From NCBI GenBank assembly GCA_018340375.1, contig JAFFJZ010000010.1:13764001-13828000 (forward strand): a DNA stretch of 64,000 nt. Reading direction: 5' to 3'. The translations under genes and the position numbers were made by a program. Below the pieces are notes generated by a model. It searched no databases. It had not been told where the DNA came from and was given only the letters and a program-made list of their open reading frames with translations. This DNA is from Gonatopus flavifemur (taxonomy: Eukaryota > Arthropoda > Insecta > Hymenoptera > Dryinidae). Below are positions 52,743 through 63,915 of this stretch, piece after piece (the first letter of the stretch is position 1; each line of letters opens with the position of its first letter).

Positions 52743-53834
52743 TAGGGATAATCTTAAGTTTTGTGAATCATTTACCACTCATGCTCAATTAATTGCAATT
52801 TGAACAGCATACACACATAAAAATATGAACACCCATACTTTTCCATCAAAAAATGAAATCATGTTTTCATCCTAGTGCGGCTTAGTTTTCAAGATATTCA
52901 AGAATGGAGAATAAGCATCAATTAAGGGGATATTCTAGTGCAGAAGCATGAATTTCGGACGTTTTTTCGAGCTTTGTACAAATAAAACAAAGAACATTTT
53001 TAGTATTCATTATTCCAACATTTCTTCATTAGTCTTTTGAGAATACAAAAAAAAATTGATTGAGTAAGAAATATTCAAAAACAATCAAGTGATGAGTTTG
53101 TAAAGTGGGGGTTAAAAAAAAAAATACTGCCCTGGCGTGCCAAATTGCAGCCGCTCTGGTAATCTGAAATAAAAAAATCCAACGGGATCTTGATCAGTAA
53201 AGATGCCGCTATGGTATGAACCTGGAAAAAGTGAAAAAAAATCTTCAAACACAATGGTGATCATTTGAAAAAAAAAAAATGTTTTTTGCACGTTTTTTTA
53301 TGACCATTTCGGATTTTTTAAGAATAGTAAAATTTCCCATTCCTGTTGGTTCTTACGATAGAGAGATGTATAAAGAATGTTCATACCAAATTTGAAATAA
53401 ATCGATTCAGTAGAACTTGAGATATCGTGTACGCTAACTCGAAGAAAGTAGTTTCGAGAAAAACGCGTTTGAAGTTTTGCGTCAAGATTCCGTACGGAAA
53501 TCAAATGTCAGATTCTGACATATTGTTCGAAAAACTGTTCAGATTATGACAATGGCATATCATTGTCAGAGTATGTCAGATCCTGACCAAATCTGACCGG
53601 TTATTCCAACAATATATGATATTATTTTTTCCGGTCGTATCAGATTAGATGCCACGTCACTAGAATGGCTATAACTGTAAATGATGAGAATTTCAAAAAA
53701 TCCTTTCAGGGGCATATTCTTGAATGTCTAAACTTTGAAAATATGAAAAAAATTGTCGATTCTTTCAAATTTCTAGACTAGAATACTCCCTCAACATATG
53801 CAAAGGAAGCTCCTATCATTCCAACAACCGGCGG

Positions 53835-54545
53835 CGACTTGAATGATATTATTCTTGGCGTCCAGTCCTGATGACTCGCGTTCAATTCTCGCGGAGGTGA
53901 TTTTTTTGTTTTAATTCATTCTGATAGATTATTTCTTTCAGTCTTATTCCGTACGATTCATCATAGGGAATATTTTGTTCCCTTTTTCAGGATTGCACTT
54001 CATAAAAAAATGATTTTATTTATCAATACATTCTTTTCTATACACAGGAGAGAGTATTTTTTTATTCAATTAAATGTTATTTCAATAGAATCAAATAAAA
54101 CTCTCATTTCATTTGAATAATTCTTTGTTTAATTAATACAAAATTCATATGACCGAAACGAGTCTTCTTTAATTGAAATAAATTTGTTATTCCATTAGGG
54201 GGGAAATAAATATTCATGAATATTATTATTGAAAGAACGAATTAATTTGAATTGAAGAAGATTCATTTCTGTCGAGTGGATTTTTTCATCAATCAATAAA
54301 AAATCATTAAAGTGAAATAAAATTTTGTTCCACCCTATTGAAATAACATATTTATTTGAATCAAAAGATATCTTCTTATATGAACAGAGAAAAATGTATT
54401 CATAAATAAAGGTACTTGTTTCTGAAGTATAATCTTGAAAGACAAAAAAATCCTCCTATGATGAATAGTACGACATAAGACCAAAAGAAACAATCTGTCA
54501 GGATGAATTGAAGAAAAAATCACCTCCACGAGAATTAGGCATATC
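53835..54545. repeat. Inverted-repeat element with tRNA-like end and AATTGAAATAAA words
   Basis: 53835-53908 aligns with the tRNA-like module at 16050-16122, including the B-box-like GCGTTCAATTC and the GGAGGTGATTTTTTT tail. The tail recurs inverted at about 54518-54541. Between them are many AATTGAAATAAA/TTTATTTCAATT words. Confidence 0.5.
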
Positions 54546-55109
54546 TCATATTTTTAGATTGAAAAAAGTCAATTACCTAAGATAATTATAACCACTCGGT
54601 GGAAATTTGATAACTAGTACGACATAACATTGTTGACTTTTAGTTTCATTTTGAAGATTCAGTTACATCCCATTTACATCAAGAATCTATGGTTCAGAAT
54701 ATTGTTAAAGTGATTGAAGAGGCAAAAATTTTAAAAACATGTATGATCAGATATATACACAAGTTCCTACGCAACCAATAGGAACATACTGAACGTATTT
54801 TTTGCGAGCTGTTGCATACAAAATCTTTATAAAATTTTTTTTCGATATCTCTGAGGAAGAAGAATTGAAAATTGAAGGTTTATGAGGTCATGAAAAAATC
54901 GAGAATCACCGAGACTCACCGAGACTCTCGACGAGACGAGACCTTTCAATTATTATCGTCTCGGAAAATTTAGTGAGATATCGTCTCGGTCTCGTGCGAA
55001 GCCCTAGTCATGACTTCGAAACAACTCTTTTATGTTCAAATAAAAATCCACTATTCAATAACGATTTTGATCCATGAAGATGAGATACTGATTCGCAGTG
55101 ATTATGATG

Positions 55110-55344
55110 CTCTCTAAATTCTTTGGAGTGAATATTCACTCTTCAAAGAGTCAAAATACTGCAACTCTAGAACGGAGTGGGAGCTCAACTCTTGAAGAGT
55201 GAAATTTCACTGTTTAAGAGTCAATATTCACTCTTTTTCCTAAGAGTGAGTTTTTCACGCCAAACACCAGAGTTGATTTCCACTCTTATAGTTGCAGTAT
55301 TTCACTCGGTAAGAGTGAATTTCCACTCCAAGGAATTTAGAGAG
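55110..55344. mobile_element. Inverted-repeat element made of AAGAGTGAAATTTCACTCTT words
   Basis: Ends CTCTCTAAATTCTTTGGAG and the inverted CTCTCTAAATTCCTTGGAG. The whole interior is AGAGTGAAnnTTCACTCTT variants. CAGCTGTAACAGC-type words flank it to the right as far as about 55510. Confidence 0.7.
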
Positions 55345-55529
55345 TATAACAGCGATTTTTCAGCTGTAACAGCAAAAAATGTCAACTCTTCCAGCTAAAT
55401 TTGTTTGCTATTTCACATGTAATACTGGAAATTCTTCCGCTTCAGCAGAAAGTTTGCTGTTCCAACGAAAAGTGAGACAGCTGAATCACATTTTGCTGTC
55501 CCAACGAATTTTATTTTCTTCGTGTGAAT

Positions 55530-57100
55530 TTTCTTTGTTATCAATCCAGTGACTCGCCATGGACGAATTTCCCATTGATTTCAGGGAAAGAAGTATTTAC
55601 GAAAGCTGAGTGGTCGATTCCTGCTGCATCGCTATAATGAATGAATCCAAAAAGTGAATATTATTGAGCGAATCATCTAAAGGGATTTGAGAATTATTGT
55701 AAAAAAAACACTTACCTCATATCATCAAAACTGCGTCTTTCGGAAAATTCTCAGATTTTAGAATAATCTCCATTCAGAAAATAAGCAATTTTCAACATGC
55801 AAGGTTCACTTGCAATTCCAAATTTCCAAAACATGCGATAAAAATTGTCAATTCGATATTCAACTCTCGACAATACGATTTTCATAACATTCACAGGACA
55901 TTTCATAGCTTCACAAGTTGGTCAAACGGATGAACAAAAACATGGCAACTGTTCAAGTATAAAATTTACGAAATAATATCACTTTATTTACTTATGATTA
56001 CGATGATTAAAAATCATTGGATCGTTATCAAAACTCTCCGAACTAACAATTCGGAAATTCAGTGATATTCAGATGACTATCTTCGCCAACTTTTTAATTC
56101 CTTCCACTCCAGGAATTTCACGAGAAATCTCTACTCCTATAAATCTTCAGATCTTAGAAAAAGATCAAGGTCAAGTAAGCTCATCTCTCTTCAGTCAAGA
56201 GTGACAATGGTGATAACCTTCGGTTCAGAACGATGCAAGAAAGGCTCCTATCGTTTCGTAACTCAAGTTTAATCCATCAAGTCAATAAACTCAGTTTCCC
56301 GGCAACTTCAACAATATTTTGCAAAAGGATATATTGTAATCGTCAATACAGCACAGATCGATACCTCATGTTTGTTTATTATCGAATGTGATTTTCAATT
56401 TTCGAAGCATTATTATGATAGTGCAGAATCCAAAATTAACAAAAGAAACCAACTTCACTTACTTTTTCCTGTCAGAAACTATTTTATATGTATATATATA
56501 TATTTCTCGAATCTAGAGAAATATGATGTATTTCAATTTATTTTGTCATTTTAAATTTCTCATAATCAAATATCAGCTTATGAGCTGTCAACACTAATGA
56601 TTGATACATCGGTAATGATGAAAATGTCATTTAGGTTGGAGGACATTATTATTGAAGTTTTTTGTCCTGCCTCATTATCCATTGTATCATTATAATGTTA
56701 ATAATGACGATAAAATGTCCTTATGTCGACTACCTCCTCAATGTTTTTGTGAGATAGACCATGTTGATGAAAGACAGGAGTGCATTGTTACCTGTTGTTT
56801 TTTTCCGTTCATTTCGCGTATTCCTTGCCATTTAATGAAACAATTAGACGTTTTAAAGTGCTTCCCTGACTCTCATAATTGGTATTCTGTTGATTTGGAC
56901 CCACGTGGGTAACGAAATCTCGAAAATATTTCAGGGATCTGATCTATCGTAGATGAGAATTTTATCTTATTGAAATATTTCGGAAGTTTATTTTACAGAT
57001 TCTTTTGCAGAATAATATTGTGATATCCTTTTTTGAGAGATCCTATAGAAACGTATTCAAATTGAGTGGGTTTGAATGAGACCCATATAAAACTACTCTG
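55530..57100. other. No recognisable gene
   Basis: AT-rich. A TA microsatellite lies at about 56491-56504. An 86-codon frame at 56652-56912 has a Cys-rich stretch but no motif I can name, so I do not call it. Confidence 0.4.
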
Positions 57101-58070
57101 GTGCCCATTCAAAATGAATAAGACCGAATCGGAAATATTGTGGTAATGGGATTCAATTGGTAGCTCATTGGAAATGTGAGGGGTTTTATCGGTTTTATTG
57201 AAAGCACGGTAAGGAATAAGCAGCAATAGGAATGTTCGTATATGGCTCCAATGACAACGAATGCGCCAATTCCACGAGATGAACGTCGAATGGAATTGAA
57301 TGAGGGATTCCCATTTGAATCTATTGCAGCCTTCACATTGATTCCAAATGGGTTTTAATGGGAGATTTCCGAAACCGAATTCTATATAGGCGGGAATAGG
57401 TTGTTTCTAAACTGTGAACAATTGATTAGTTCCTTCGAGACAAACACAACTGGAATTACTGCTCATTTTCCGAGAACGTTTGATGAGTGGCCATGGAAAA
57501 TAGGAGTGAAAATAGGAAAATTCCACAAGATAAGCGTTGAACGAATTTGTGTAGGAAATTTTCATTTGGATCTAACGTATTCTCTCACGTTGATCCTGAA
57601 TAGGTTTCAATGGAAAATCTCTAGAATCAAATTTCATAAGCAGGGATAGGTCGTTCCTGGAATGTACGTAATGAACAAGCTCCTTAAGAGAATAATCAAT
57701 TAGGCCGCCTATCCATCCTGAATGAATGTTTAATGGGATGTGAATGGGGAGTTTTCCACATCTACTCTTATGGAACGAAGTGGGAAAATTGTAGAAGACG
57801 CACATCGAATGAGATTAAATTCGAGATTTCCGGGACAAAAATTTGATTTGATCCAAATGATGTTATGAATAGGTGTCAATAGGATTTTTTCTGTGAGGAA
57901 CAGACCATTTCTACCTACAGGATCCGATTTCAGAAATTTCCTTTTGAAACCTATTCAGAATCCATGTGGAAGGGTACGGTTGATTCGAATTGAAATTTCC
58001 TATACGAACCCATTCAACTGGTGTATCTTGTAGAATTTTCTCATTCATTGCGATAAGAGCCAATCCCAGT
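57100..58070. repeat. GGGAATTTCCnATTGAAACC word block
   Basis: Many degenerate GGAAATTTC, CCTATTCA and TTTCAATGGGA words in both orientations, with no clear ends. The same words recur at 63330-63500 and 63924-64000. Confidence 0.45.
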
Positions 58071-58074
58071 TTGA

Positions 58075-58280
58075 AAAAATTCATTAAATCTAACAAATGG
58101 AATTGCATGAGGTCTGGCCAGAACATTGTCGAAGATTCGATCAGATTTGCCGAGGTAAAACCAGATTCACATTCAAAGAATTCATTCTCCTAACCAAATC
58201 TCATTGAAAAATCACCGTATGAGATTTGGTCAGAACATTGTATAAGATTCAATGTAATTTATTGAGATTCAGCAAGAATG
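58075..58280. repeat. GAGATTTGGTCAGAACATTG word element, copy 2
   Basis: Shares GAGATTTGGTCAGAACATTG and CCAAATCTCATTGAAAAATC with 28290-28545, in the opposite orientation. Confidence 0.6.
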
Positions 58281-58299
58281 AACTTGTAGGAATTAAAGC

Positions 58300-58776
58300 A
58301 GGCCCGCCTCAGAATTAACGTTGAAGAAAGTGAATTTTTACAAAAACAAATTGTATATCTGGGACATGTCATAGATGAAGAAGGCATAAGAACTGACCCA
58401 GAGAAACTTAGGGTGATTAACGGAATCAAAACTCCTACCTGTATCAAAGAATTACGCCAATTTATCGGTATGATATCTTGGTACCGCCGGTTGATCCCGA
58501 ATTGTGCAGAGTTGACTGAACTACTGACTGGTTTATCGAAAAAACGCTGTGAGTGGCAGTTGGCCGATGAAGAACAAAAAGCCTTCGATTCATTGAAGGA
58601 ATGATTAACCTCGAGAATTAATTAGAATAATGGAGAATTTACCCTTCAAAAGGACGCAATCCAATACGGTTTAGGGGCCGTTTTGACTCAAAATTCTGAT
58701 GAAGGGGAGGGAGCCATTGCTCACGCGAGTAGAACCCTTAAGAAGCACGAGATAAATTATTCCGTTGCTGAGAAAG
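58300..58776 (+). pseudogene. Gypsy-type LTR retrotransposon pol fragment (RT to RNase H)
   Basis: The frame begins RLRINVEESEFLQKQIVYLG and HVIDEEGIRTDPEKL, the end of reverse transcriptase. IKELRQFIGMISWYRRLIPN is the conserved thumb/connection. RNase H remnants are KDAIQYGLGAVL and HASRTLKKHEINYSVAEK. TGA at 58602 and TAG shortly after break it. It stops abruptly at about 58776 in GC-richer sequence. Confidence 0.85.
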
Positions 58777-59257
58777 TAACCCCAGTGACCCGGGATTCTC
58801 GAGGCCAGTCACCAAGCCCATTGAGGCCCGGCTGATTATCACTGAGATAGAAAGAGTTAATATCAATATCCGACTGAGGCCACAAATAGCCGGATTGACT
58901 ACTTTCCCCATTGGAAGAGCCACGGGAAAGTCCATTGGTCAATCTCTGATGATTGCTCCCGCCGAACCATCGTACTCTATGAAAGCCCGGAGAGAGGAAC
59001 GTTGGATCAACGAATACCCACAGACACTTTCAAAACGAAGCCTCAGCCCAGCTACTCCTGAAGGCAAATTTTCCCCGGAGGATACTGCCACCGAATCTTT
59101 TGAGCAGCCGAGGGAACGCCAGAACTGCTGCAGGTTACTGTCACTCGAGCAGTCGGTGTTGGACCAACTCAAGAGTGGCGCGAGACAATTAAGGTCGTAT
59201 TTGGAGGATCACGGCCGGCAAAGGGAAATACCAATTCACCTCGAAACCGGACCCTGA
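58777..59257 (+). other. GC-rich open region next to the Gypsy fragment, unassigned
   Basis: An open frame of 120 codons (58895-59257) follows the pol fragment. It contains CRLLSLEQSVLDQLKSGARQ, predicted helical, and RSYLEDHGRQREIP. GC content is higher than in the surroundings. It may belong to the same retroelement joined by a deletion (for example gag), but I see no nucleocapsid or other motif. Confidence 0.3.
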
Positions 59258-59759
59258 GGCCAACCGCAGATAACTTTGAAAATCATTCGCACGTGATATT
59301 GGCTGAAGTTTTTTTTTCCATTATTTCATGTCACTTTTTATATCATAGGTTAATTTTGTCTCGAAAACGTTTTTTAATGTTCCATCTTATCATCATATTG
59401 ATTCTATCCGACGGCAAAGTAAAATCGATTATTATATTTAAACATGTATTTAAACGAGATTTCGTATGGGAAACACGTTCTAAATTGCATATAATCCCAA
59501 CTGAATACATAATCGTATGCTGATTTCATATATTTGAAATAGAAAAATGTGTGTTCAGTAGAATATAGATGGTTAGAGGAGATCCTCAAAGTTGTGAAAG
59601 AAAAAAAATCGCGGTGGCGTCTTACTACTTATTTTCACTGTTTCTTTTAAATCAAATATTCATATGATTGTTATTCAACTACTGGAATTATCATAAAAAT
59701 ACTTGTGAAGATGTTATAAACAATCGGTAATAGTTTTTGTATATATAAAATGGGTTTTA

Positions 59760-60060
59760 TAGAGAAGAAGAGCTAGTTATAGGTCATGGGGTAATAGCGG
59801 TCAGAATGAGTGCGAGCGAGAGGACCAAGTGTGGAGAAGGAGAGAGATGTAATTCGTGGAGGAAGGGAAGGCTTCTCGCGGGTATATAAGGCAGATCGCG
59901 AGCTTCAGTTGAGCACTGTTGGGCGGTTATGATTTCGATAACCAAAGAAAATACAAAAAACCGAAAGATTTCTTGTACTTATAACTTCAAATTGCATATT
60001 CTCAGGATACTTTACAATTTCTTTTCAGGATTACTAATCAAGTTTGTTTAAGGCCCATCG
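59760..60060 (+). promoter_or_regulatory. TATA plus initiator core promoter, probably in an LTR
   Basis: TATATAAG at 59883-59890 is followed about 22 nt later by TTCAGTTGAG (59904-59913), the arthropod initiator TCAGT at proper distance. The flank is GC- and purine-rich. Its position downstream of Gypsy pol debris suggests an LTR promoter. No second LTR is visible to prove this. Confidence 0.4.
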
Positions 60061-60398
60061 TCCGAGCAGTCCTAGGGAAATCAGTTATCCACCGCACAAA
60101 TTTTACTCAAACGTCTTTTATCTTTACCCTCTTTATACCCATCCCACTATACCTCCCAATCCTCTACATCACATACCACAAGTTATTGCAAATTTATATG
60201 CCTTGAAATCTGATCAGTGGTTGTTCACTGAAATGCTTTCATTTCAGGTTTTTTCACCACCCTAAGATCAGTCATAGCTTATTAACGTCAATTCCTTAAA
60301 ATTGAATCCCCATCTGATCTAGAGTCAATGCCGAAAGGTAATTTCTACTTTTAACTTCTGATCTCGCTATCTCTCTTCTTGAGGAGGGTTGACAATGC

Positions 60399-61110
60399 AC
60401 GGAGAGAAATGTATGGTAATATTTACCATGCTAACATAGTATTCGTTCTTATTTCATTGAAAATCGTAAATGTTACTATGTGAGAATAGAATCCTTCGCC
60501 ATTGTTCTGGTAATGATTACTATACTACATAGGAACCAGACAAATAGAACTCAAAGCAATGTAAAATGGTACTGATTACCATGTTACAATAGCTGTCATT
60601 CCAGTTAATGAAAATATGCACGCTGTGGGCAATATCGACACGACGTGTATAGACATACATATATTATACGTATTATTACGGTAGTCAGCCCACTATTAAT
60701 AATCAAGTAAGAACACAGTTATTATTTAAAAGACTGATATAATTTGTTTCTGACTGTGTGCTCCCTTTTCTTTCTATTAACCATTTCATAACCTAATTTA
60801 TTCATTTATAACCTCATTCACTGAAAAGCCTTGTATGTATATACATGTCAATAGTTCAATTTAGGTTATAATCAATGAAAAAATCATGGTCAATGTTACT
60901 TTATAGCATTGGATTCATGTTTAGTTGCATAGTACTGTCTCCAATGTAACATGGTAATCATTACTATGTTAACAGGGCTAATGTTACCACATAAAATCGG
61001 GAGCATCACTATGTCAAGTGACTCGCACCATCTAAAAATTTTCGTCTCCATGTAACATAGTAATCATTCCCATGCTAGATTGAGAATATAACTATTCTTT
61101 TCTCTCCGTG
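60399..61110. mobile_element. MITE with CACGGAGAGAAA ends and GGTAATATTTACCATG words
   Basis: Ends CACGGAGAGAAATG and (inverted) CACGGAGAGAAAAG. TG occurs on both sides. Terminal group shared with 10852-11469. Interior words include ATGGTAATATTTACCATG, TAACATAGTAATCAT and AACATGGTAATCATTAC. Confidence 0.75.
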
Positions 61111-61225
61111 TGTGTTGAGGCTGCGTCAGAGTTTGAGCATACGTGCACTCTCACTGGCGTAGCAGCAACTGTTGTAGGTTAGCAACTCACTGGAGGGGGC
61201 GTTGGTTGGGGCCCCCCATCCCCCT

Positions 61226-61250
61226 TCTTCTTCTTCTCCTTCTTCTTCAT
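61226..61250 (+). repeat. CTT-rich microsatellite
   Basis: CTTCTTCTTCTTCTCCTTCT and following CTTC units, next to a GGGGCCCCCC palindrome at 61207. Confidence 0.8.
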
Positions 61251-61465
61251 TTGAGCACTTCGCTCTTCCTGATTATCGAGCATTACGAATCCTGCTTAGA
61301 CTCGATGCTTACGTCATAAGTCCTTAAGATTGAATTATTGTGAAATTAATGAACAGAAATTTATCAAATTATTTTTTCTCTCTCTTTCATTACTCACCTC
61401 AATTTCATGTTATACTAAAACTCTTTTTCTCATTATTTTTCATATAATCCTAATATTTGGCTAAT

Positions 61466-61693
61466 CTCTGGTTACGCGGGTGTGGCAATTGCGCCAATCC
61501 TTCATGACCGATTTAGCCTGAATATTAAGCGTAATTCTCGAATCAGAAATAATAGATTGGTTACGCGGATGCAGCAAATGCGCCAATTCTCTATGGCCTT
61601 CTAAAAATCTTGATTATTAGATTGGAAATCAAATATCATGTAGTTCAGTTTTGGTTACGCGGGTGCGGCAATTGCGCCAATCTTCCATGGCGG
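61466..61693 (+). repeat. Three copies of a ~43-bp motif every ~90 bp
   Basis: TGGTTACGCGGGTGTGGCAA followed by TTGCGCCAATCCTTCATG recurs at about 61469, 61558 and 61652. The core GGCAATTGCGCC is an imperfect palindrome. The spacers differ in sequence but are nearly constant in length. Confidence 0.75.
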
Positions 61694-61849
61694 TCATATC
61701 CAAGAAGAAGAACAGTTGATTCGAATTAAGAACTAAAAAAACTCTGCCATTTGGCACACGGCTTCCTCGTTCCTAATCAATCAATCATGATTGAACTTTT
61801 GAAAACATACTTAAACAATGCAGATTGCTAAAGACTCTTTTCCCACTTT

Positions 61850-62640
61850 TCTCAACTGATTGTGATGAAACTTGTATGGGGTCATTATGGGGTCATAACT
61901 GAACCGTAGTATAAATTTCATCGCAATCGGATAACAGGAAGCGAAAACATGGCCTAACCCAAAACCACACATTTTTATCACATATTCCTTTCGGCCTTCT
62001 GTTTTCTAGTAAAGATCAGGTTGGAACTTATATGAGACCACTATCGGCACTGCATAAAACTGTGTTGAAAATTCCATAACGATCGGATTATAGGAACGAA
62101 AGATGTCCGCATAATAGCGGCATTTATGAGATTTTCAAATTTTTTTTCGAAGCTCTGTGCTTAACATCTTCTTCCCTTACTTCCGATTTGCTTGAGATCT
62201 ATACCATACAAATAACACCTTGTGAATTGGATGTGCTCCAAGTTCCAAGGCATTCGAATGATACGAGCATAGAGAAGGCATGCTTTCGGAATATTGTCAA
62301 ACAATAAGAATCGCAAAAAAAATGGTCCTACAATTTACAACGGATTAGGATGGAACTCATATGGGATCACTAGCGAATCATAATCAGAACGTGGGATAAG
62401 TTTCATTGCAATCGGATGATAGGGAGTGGAGATATGAGCGGTCTCAAAATCACAATTTTTTCTCATCCCTACCGTTCTCCTGGAAGAACGAGGTCGCAAC
62501 TCATATAGGACCATTATCGACACTACATTCAACTGTAGTGAAAATTTCATGAAGATCGGATGATAGGAATCAAAGATATGCGCGGTCGCAATTCTGTTCA
62601 CAAACACACACACACAGACAGACAGACACAAAACCAAAAA
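61850..62640. repeat. Degenerate tandem ~120-190-bp repeats ending in a GACA microsatellite
   Basis: Units repeat an AACTCATATGGGACCAnTA-like block followed by AAATTTCATnGCAATCGGAT and GATAGGAAnCGAAGATATG, at about 61865, 62030, 62340 and 62495, with a decayed unit near 62150. They end in ACACACACACAGACAGACAG (62603-62628). Such units are typical of arthropod non-autonomous retroposon tails. There is no protein. Confidence 0.65.
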
Positions 62641-63330
62641 TGTTCCCCAAGTTTGGAGCAACATTTTGGCCTAAGAGTTTTTGAGTTTGGAGACAACAAA
62701 ATTTTCAGTCCCCGTAAACGATCACAAAGCCTCCCTGTGATGAGGAAGCAAGACTTTTGTAAATTATTTTGGAATTGTTATTGCAAAATATGATTACCAC
62801 ATTCCTTTGTGAATAACCTCACAATCTTATGTGAATTAAATTTGTTCAAAAGAAGGGCCGAAACTTGATTAATTTTTTTTTCAAACAAACGCTCTGCCTT
62901 TTTGTGTAGTCTTAATATTTTTGAATATATTTATTGGTCAAATTAAACTTTGTTTATTTTTCCATTTCATTTCATTGAATTCTACTCAGGAGGTTGTAAA
63001 CGTTAGATAAAATCGTTTCAAACCACACATTGGTAGGAAGTAAACCACGGTATTGAGCAAGAGAGAGTACCAGATCGATCTTCTAGAATAAGCAAAGACG
63101 ACCACGGTGCAACATTGGATGGGTGATCACCATGCTGATAACGCATAATGTTTCGTTTGGATTTCTTTCGGTAATGATTTGTCATATGGAATAGTTGTGA
63201 ATCAATGATATGTGTGTTCTTTCAATTGATATAAATTGCGTATACAATGTATTATAAACCGTACATCGTTAACAACCAATCACGATGTTGACAGAAGTTT
63301 TCTTAGAATATGTTGTCGTCCTTTTTCATC
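62641..63330. other. No recognisable gene
   Basis: AT-rich sequence without repeats or motifs that I can support. Confidence 0.4.
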
Positions 63331-63524
63331 GGATTTCCCATTGATCCCGATTGATGCTTCAAATGAGTCTGAATCAGATTTTTCCAAACAGCAACTCTTC
63401 GATTTTTCTGGATGAGAATGAATGGAAATGTTCAACCAGTTCAGGCTGGATTATTCTCATACATTCTCATTGCTTAATTTCAGAAAAATTCCAATAGATA
63501 CCCGTTAATTTTATCATTGTTCCC

Positions 63525-63915
63525 CAGGGGGGTGCAACTCACCTAATCACCTTCAAATGTTTCGCGAAACGTTTTGTCACCACAGTAAACTTCACTTGAA
63601 GTCCGTGAACGGCGCTGTCTGTAGCTAAGTCAAAATCACGTAATGTCTTTTTTGTACACTACGTACGTGATACGAGTGTCAGTATCGTCATTATCATATT
63701 TGGTTATGTGACATATTCAAGAATTGTATGTATATATCAACACCATTATTGATATGATTTGTCAAGCGATTTCAAATGCAAAATCAGGCGCCAAAAAATT
63801 ATCGTATCACGTGACTTTTTCTGATAGTACAATCAGCGTCTCTTGCGGAAAGTTTGGGAAATATCGAATGGTGACAAAACGTTACGTATAGTTTTTATCG
63901 AGTTGCACCCCCCTG
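63525..63915. mobile_element. hAT MITE, TSD TTGTTCCC
   Basis: Ends CAGGGGGGTGCAACTC are exact inverted copies. The 8-bp TTGTTCCC is repeated at 63517-63524 and 63916-63923. Inner arms share AACGTTTTGTCACCA. At 391 bp it has no transposase. It interrupts a block of TTTCCCATTG and CCCGTT words. Confidence 0.92.

Larger units (their letters stand above)
51810..55006. mobile_element. 3.2-kb non-autonomous hAT-type element, TSD GTCATGAC
   Basis: Ends TAGGGCTTCGCACGAGAC are mirrored at the right. The identical 8-bp GTCATGAC flanks it at 51802-51809 and 55007-55014. Both properties fit hAT. GACGAGAC/GTCTCG words run on for about 100 bp inside each end. No hAT transposase frame is present. The interior holds the MITE 52495-52742 and a tRNA-like pair (53835-54545). 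Confidence 0.88.

Noticed and set aside
57401..57649. 82-codon frame as a gene
   Set aside because: Translated from the GGAAATTTC/CCTATT word block, with no conserved domain.
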